Shown here in pieces: positions 31,507 through 35,095 of a DNA stretch of 35,095 nucleotides. The notes beneath the pieces were generated by a model. That model was not told where the DNA came from. It was given only the letters and a program-made list of their open reading frames with translations, and searched no databases. A program made the position numbers and the translations under genes. The DNA comes from JAQUQI01 sp041650035. Lineage in GTDB: Bacteria > Omnitrophota > Gorgyraeia > JABMRG01. The stretch is from the NCBI GenBank assembly GCA_041650035.1, contig JBAZLY010000012.1, forward strand, positions 1-35,095. The letters are read 5' to 3'. Position 1 is the stretch's first letter; each line of letters opens with the position of its first letter.

Positions 31507-32611
31507 CTGCCTCCACCAAAAAATCCCTGCCAAGACCCCGCACCTTTATATTATAAAGCCTCATCGCGTCCTTGACCTTACCGGCGCCAATACCACCTAC
31601 AGCGCCAACAGCGCTTCTGCCGCCTATTATAATCGGGCATATAAATGAATATAGTTTACGGACAAGACCTGATTCAAGCATCGAGGCAGCTATCTCGCTT
31701 CCTCCTTCAACCAGAATACTGTTTATACCCTTTTGCATAAGCTGCTCCATCAGGATACATAGATCCACTCGCTTGCGGTCAAGACCCGCCCGGATTATAC
31801 AGGCCCCTTTTTTAGATAAGGCCTTTTCCCGGGCGATAGAGGCGCCTTGAGACGCCGCGATAATTGTCTTACCGGGCGAATGCCTGCTTAATAATCTTGA
31901 CCTTACAGGCGTCCTTAACCCCGAGTCTATTATTATCTTCACAGGCTGTCTTGGTTTTTTTGAAGACGACCCTATTTGTATTCTCACATTTAACAATGGG
32001 TCGTCTTTTAATACCGTACCGATGCCCACCATAACGGCATCATGATTATACCGCAACCCGTGCGAAAAGGCCCTTGAGCCTTGAGAGCTTATCCATTTGG
32101 AATCACCGGTCTTTGTCGCAATCTTTCCATCAAGACTTTGCGCAAGCTTGAGACTGACAAACGGGGTCTTGGCCTTCATCCTCCTGAAAAAATCCCTGTT
32201 TAAGGCCTGCGCCTGCCGCCTTAATATGCCTAAAGAGATTTTTATGCCGGAATTTTTGAGTACCGCAATACCCTTTCCGCTATTAAGCGGATTAGGGTCA
32301 AGGCATGCGCAAAACACCTCTTTTATGCCTGATCTAACTATCAGATTGGCGCAAGGCGGCGTCTTGCCATAATAGCTGCATGGTTCAAGGGTTATGAACA
32401 TCGCGGCACCTATTGCCCTATCGCCCGCGGCCTTTAAAGCAACGGCCTCCGCGTGAGGTCCGCCAAACTCCTTATGGAAACCCGATGATACTATCTTGCC
32501 GTTTTTTACTATAATACAGCCTACAATAGGATTAAACCCTGTCTTACCCCTGGCCAATAAGGCCTGTCTTATGGCAAGCCTCATAAACCGTTCAGCGGTC
32601 GCTTTTCGCAT
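31487..32611 (-). CDS. ribD: Bifunctional pyrimidine deaminase / reductase RibD
   Basis: RibD deaminates 2,5-diamino-6-ribosylamino-4(3H)-pyrimidinone 5'-phosphate and then reduces its ribosyl chain. The 374 residues contain an N-terminal cytidine-deaminase-like domain with FGGPHAEAVAL (zinc His and catalytic Glu) and LEPCSYYGKTPPCANLIV (two zinc Cys). The C-terminal reductase domain starts near TPFVSLKLAQSLDGKIATKTGDSKWISS and has HDAVMVGIGTVLKDDPLLNVR and ILVEGGSEIAASML. An internal ATG at 32584 is possible but has no better signal. The start overlaps the PHP gene by 20 bases, and the end overlaps ribE by 20 bases, so the three are translated as a coupled set. Confidence 0.96.
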   Translation of the reverse strand: MRKATAERFMRLAIRQALLARGKTGFNPIVGCIIVKNGKIVSSGFHKEFGGPHAEAVALKAAGDRAIGAAMFITLEPCSYYGKTPPCANLIVRSGIKEVFCACLDPNPLNSGKGIAVLKNSGIKISLGILRRQAQALNRDFFRRMKAKTPFVSLKLAQSLDGKIATKTGDSKWISSQGSRAFSHGLRYNHDAVMVGIGTVLKDDPLLNVRIQIGSSSKKPRQPVKIIIDSGLRTPVRSRLLSRHSPGKTIIAASQGASIAREKALSKKGACIIRAGLDRKRVDLCILMEQLMQKGINSILVEGGSEIAASMLESGLVRKLYSFICPIIIGGRSAVGAVGGIGAGKVKDAMRLYNIKVRGLGRDFLVEADVYRNN

Positions 32612-33416
32612 TCTTTAATGCCCCGACATATGAATATGGTATCGCGCTCTTGCCTATAATGACCTCTCCCTTAAGCCCGCCATGACAATCCGAACCGCCT
32701 GTAACAATAAGACCGTTGCAAGAGGCAAAACTCTCATAACCTCTTGCCGCTTTGCCGGAATGTTCGCTATGAAAGGCCTCTATACCCCTAATACCTTCTT
32801 TTACAAGCCTTGGCAGAATCGTATCAAGCCTGTTAATACCGGGATGGGCTAATACAGGTATGCCGCCCGCGGCCTTTATTGCGTCTATAACCTCTTTCGA
32901 GGTATAACTGAAATTCGCCACATAGCAAGACCTGTTATCTCCTATATATGTCCTGAAAGCGTCCCGCCAATCCCTGACAAGGCCTTTTTTATGCATATAC
33001 ATTGCTATATGCAGACGGCTTATGGAAACCTCCCCGGCTGAACTTAAAAGGTCATCAACATCTATGCGCATGCCCCGCTCGCTCAAAAGCCCGGCCATCT
33101 TTCGTAACCTTTCCACCCTGTCCTGCCGTATTTTTTTTAAAAAAGAAATCAGGTCCTTATCATGGTAATCCATGCAATAACCCAGGATATGCATCTCCCT
33201 GCCGGATTCCTCGGCACTTATTTCAACGCCCGGTATTATCTCCACATGATAGGCATTGCCGGCGCTCATAGCCTCGTCTACTCCAAAAACATTGTCATGG
33301 TCTGTAATGGAAATGCAACATATACCCCTTTGGCTGGCTATACGCACCACATCGCTGGGACTTAAAGAACCGTCTGAATACATTGTGTGTATATGAAGGT
33401 CCGCCTTCCGGTTCAC
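32592..33416 (-). CDS. PHP-domain phosphoesterase (RNase AM / YciV-TrpH family)
   Basis: A 274-residue PHP-family metal-dependent phosphoesterase. Metal ligands are visible in KADLHIHTMYSDGSLSP, SITDHDNVFGVDEA, IPGVEISAEESG with HILGY after it, SRLHIAMYM, PVLAHPG, and GGSDCHGG near the C terminus. This matches the family that includes 3',5'-nucleoside bisphosphate phosphatase and the 5'-exonuclease RNase AM. It starts at GTG, overlapping the nusB stop (GTGA), with AAGGA just upstream, and overlaps ribD by 20 bases. Its place inside the riboflavin operon is notable because the pathway needs a phosphatase between RibD and RibH that is not otherwise encoded here. A part in that step is a hypothesis only. 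Confidence 0.88.
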   Translation of the reverse strand: MNRKADLHIHTMYSDGSLSPSDVVRIASQRGICCISITDHDNVFGVDEAMSAGNAYHVEIIPGVEISAEESGREMHILGYCMDYHDKDLISFLKKIRQDRVERLRKMAGLLSERGMRIDVDDLLSSAGEVSISRLHIAMYMHKKGLVRDWRDAFRTYIGDNRSCYVANFSYTSKEVIDAIKAAGGIPVLAHPGINRLDTILPRLVKEGIRGIEAFHSEHSGKAARGYESFASCNGLIVTGGSDCHGGLKGEVIIGKSAIPYSYVGALKNAKSDR

Positions 33417-33841
33417 TTTTCCTTCACCTCTGTCTTTTTGACTTTATCCAGTATGCCGTTTACAAACTTGCCCGATTCGGTATCCCCGTATTTTTTCGCC
33501 AAGTCAACCGCTTCGTTTATTGAAACCTTGGCGGGGATATCATTAACATAGAGAAGCTCATAACAGGCCATCCTCATAATGTTCCTGTCAATAACAGCCA
33601 TTCTTTCAAGCTGCCAATTCTGCGCATAAGACGAGATAACGGCATCTATTGTTTTTATATTGTCAAGAGTGCCCTTGGCAAGGCTTATAGCAAACCCCCT
33701 GACAGATTCTTCAGGCCGGTCCGCGCCGTTAAGACAAATACGAAAAAAATCTTCCGCGATATCGTTCAGCCCTTCATGCCTTATATCAGCCTGATACAAA
33801 ATCTGAAGGGCAATCTCTCTTGCCCTTGTTCTTTTTCTCAT
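33413..33841 (-). CDS. nusB: Transcription antitermination factor NusB
   Basis: NusB binds boxA RNA with S10 (NusE) in rRNA antitermination. The 142 residues begin MRKRTRAREIALQILYQADI, the standard opening, and continue with ISSYAQNWQLERMAVIDRNIMRMACYELLY and DIPAKVSINEAVDLAKKYGDTESGKFVNGILDKV, which make the C-terminal helical core. AAAGGA precedes the ATG. It lies 82 bases after ribH and overlaps the PHP gene by 4 bases. The ribH-nusB order is common across bacteria, so the riboflavin-nusB link itself is ordinary. Confidence 0.96.
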   Translation of the reverse strand: MRKRTRAREIALQILYQADIRHEGLNDIAEDFFRICLNGADRPEESVRGFAISLAKGTLDNIKTIDAVISSYAQNWQLERMAVIDRNIMRMACYELLYVNDIPAKVSINEAVDLAKKYGDTESGKFVNGILDKVKKTEVKEK

Positions 33842-33923
33842 GCGCCTGTCCTTTTTTAAAAAACCTATGATAGCGGCCGCGACAAAATCCAGCGGCTTAA
33901 ACTGCGGCAGGGGATACGCGCGT

Positions 33924-34388
33924 TTATACCGCGTTTAGAAGGTTCACCATCTCAATCGCCGATAAGGCCGCGTCCTTGCCCTTGTTGCCTTCCTTGGCGC
34001 CGGCGCGCTTAATAGCCTGTTCCATATTATCCGCTGTTATTATACCGAAAATAGCCGGTATACCAGCATCGAGGCTTACCTTAGCTATACCTTTGCTGAC
34101 CCCGGATGCGACATAATCAAAATGAGGTGTCTCACCTCTAATAACGGTACCCAGGCATATGATAGCGTCGTATTTTTTAGAACCGGCCATCTTCTTTGCT
34201 GCAAGCGGAACCTCAAACGCCCCGGGCACCCATGCCACTTCAATCTCCTGGTCTTTAACACCATGCCTTAACAAAGTATCGATGCATGACTCCAGCAGTT
34301 TTTTAGTTATAAAATCATTAAAACGCGAGACGACGATACCAAAGCATCTGCCTTTGGCGATCAAAGCGCCTTCAAATACCTTTACCAT
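33924..34388 (-). CDS. ribH: 6,7-dimethyl-8-ribityllumazine synthase
   Basis: RibH condenses 5-amino-6-ribitylaminouracil with 3,4-dihydroxy-2-butanone 4-phosphate to the lumazine precursor, normally in a 60-subunit or pentameric shell. The 154 residues show GIVVSRFNDFITKKLLESC, VAWVPGAFEVPLAAKKMA, the CLGTVIRGETPHFDYVASGV block with its catalytic His, and PAIFGIITADNMEQAIKRAG ending KGKDAALSAIEMVNLL. AAGGAGG lies 7 bases upstream of the ATG, the strongest ribosome binding site in this operon and consistent with the high amount of RibH needed for capsid assembly. It follows ribBA by 69 bases. Confidence 0.97.
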   Translation of the reverse strand: MVKVFEGALIAKGRCFGIVVSRFNDFITKKLLESCIDTLLRHGVKDQEIEVAWVPGAFEVPLAAKKMAGSKKYDAIICLGTVIRGETPHFDYVASGVSKGIAKVSLDAGIPAIFGIITADNMEQAIKRAGAKEGNKGKDAALSAIEMVNLLNAV

Positions 34389-34457
34389 GTCACTGCCTCC
34401 TTTTTATTTAAATCAAAAACAGCCAAAACGGTTGTCAATAGACAATACCCGGCGGGC

Positions 34458-35095
34458 CTAAACCTTTTCCAGTTTGTGCCCAAGTTTTTCTTTTTTTGTC
34501 TTAAGATATCTTTCGCACTCCCGGCCAGTCTCAACCTCAATAGGCACCCTTTGAACGATCTCAAGCCCATAACCTTCAAGCCCTATAACCTTCTGCGGAT
34601 TATTAGTAAGTAGTTTTATCCTGCTCACGCCAAGGTCCGATAGGATCTGCGCGCCTATACCATAATCCCTTAGATCTGCCTCAAAACCCAGGGCGTGGTT
34701 TGCCTCAACGGTATCCATGCCCTGGTCCTGCAAGACATAAGCCTTCAGCTTGTTTACAAGGCCTATGCCCCTGCCCTCCTGGCTCATATACAAGAGCACG
34801 CCGCACGGTTGTTTGCCTATCATATTCAAGGCGCTATGAAGTTGTCTGCCGCAATCGCACCTCTTTGAACCAAATACATCTCCTGTCAGGCACTGCGAAT
34901 GGACCCTTACCAAAACATCCATCCCCTGAACAGATTTCAGGTCGCCTTTTACCATTGCCAGGTGATGATAATTATCGATCATGGACTCATAGATATAAAG
35001 CTTAAATTCCCCGTAATCAGTCGGCAGCCTTGTTGAAGCAAGACATTTTATCAATTTATCAAATTTGCGCCTATATCCTATGAGGTCTTTGATGG
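34458..35095 (-). CDS. ribBA: Bifunctional 3,4-dihydroxy-2-butanone-4-phosphate synthase / GTP cyclohydrolase II, C-terminal part
   Basis: The frame enters from the right edge and stops at 34458. The first residues, IKDLIGYRRKF, match the end of the RibB domain (usually DLIxYRRxxE). They run straight into LPTDYGEFKLYIY, the start of GTP cyclohydrolase II, so this is the fused RibBA enzyme and not a separate RibA starting at the in-frame TTG 35054. The RibA half has the zinc Cys set in VRVHSQCLTGDVFGSKRCDCGRQL, then YMSQEGRGIGLVNKLKAYVLQD, TVEANHALGFEADLRDYGIGAQIL and LLTNNPQKVIGLEGYGLEIVQRVP. It makes both riboflavin precursors. Any FMN riboswitch would lie upstream, outside the window. Confidence 0.95.
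   Translation of the reverse strand, partial: IKDLIGYRRKFDKLIKCLASTRLPTDYGEFKLYIYESMIDNYHHLAMVKGDLKSVQGMDVLVRVHSQCLTGDVFGSKRCDCGRQLHSALNMIGKQPCGVLLYMSQEGRGIGLVNKLKAYVLQDQGMDTVEANHALGFEADLRDYGIGAQILSDLGVSRIKLLTNNPQKVIGLEGYGLEIVQRVPIEVETGRECERYLKTKKEKLGHKLEKV

Noticed and set aside
34458..35054. Stand-alone GTP cyclohydrolase II starting at TTG 35054
   Set aside because: The frame stays open to the window edge and the extra residues match the end of a RibB domain, so a fused RibBA is the better reading.
1..35095. CRISPR arrays, insertion sequences and defence systems
   Set aside because: No regularly spaced repeats, transposase motifs, terminal inverted repeats or defence nuclease domains were seen on reading through both strands.

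Overview
This window is a dense, almost entirely one-directional block of bacterial chromosome. Every convincing gene lies on the minus strand, so transcription runs from high to low coordinates. The lipid A/Kdo genes (waaA, lpxK, an LpxL-type acyltransferase) mark a Gram-negative organism. Base composition is close to 47% GC by eye. The gene mix, compact overlapping operons and domain fusions fit an uncultured Gram-negative lineage such as Candidatus Omnitrophota or relatives. That placement is an inference from gene style, not a demonstrated affiliation.

Layout in transcription order. (1) 35095-30853, riboflavin operon: ribBA (cut by the right edge), ribH, nusB, a PHP-family phosphoesterase, ribD, ribE. 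(2) 30713-29758: tRNA-Pro(CGG), a possible 40-residue membrane peptide and a decayed GT9 glycosyltransferase. (3) 29709-21669, housekeeping operon: acyP, ligA, an orphan lipoprotein, a metallo-beta-lactamase-fold hydrolase, xerD, a short CCA-type nucleotidyltransferase, rbfA, nrnA, truB, ribF. (4) 21282-14820: a perfect-consensus promoter followed by ilvD, ilvB, ilvH, ilvC, leuA. (5) 14798-11429: aroE, a prepilin peptidase, aroC, aroK. (6) 11421-7010: dprA, topA, xerC. (7) 6951-2741: waaA, lpxK and an acyltransferase-ELM1 fusion, closed by an intrinsic terminator. (8) 2632-1: a GT4-GT9 double glycosyltransferase and a second GT4 enzyme cut by the left edge.

Together these encode riboflavin-to-FAD synthesis, the common branched-chain amino acid steps plus entry into leucine synthesis, three shikimate steps, DNA ligation, topology, recombination and uptake functions, tRNA and ribosome maturation, and the Kdo/lipid A stage of envelope synthesis. 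Many junctions are 1- or 4-base stop/start overlaps, so translational coupling is likely.

Most of the window is ordinary. The items most worth a second look are the acyltransferase-ELM1 fusion, the GT4-GT9 fusion, the PHP enzyme inside the riboflavin operon, the KARI (ilvC) with an altered cofactor loop, the CCA-type enzyme reduced to head and neck, the repeats upstream of the ilv promoter, the GT9 relic next to tRNA-Pro, and a roughly fivefold excess of the palindrome AGGCCT. I found no CRISPR array, insertion sequence or clear defence system.
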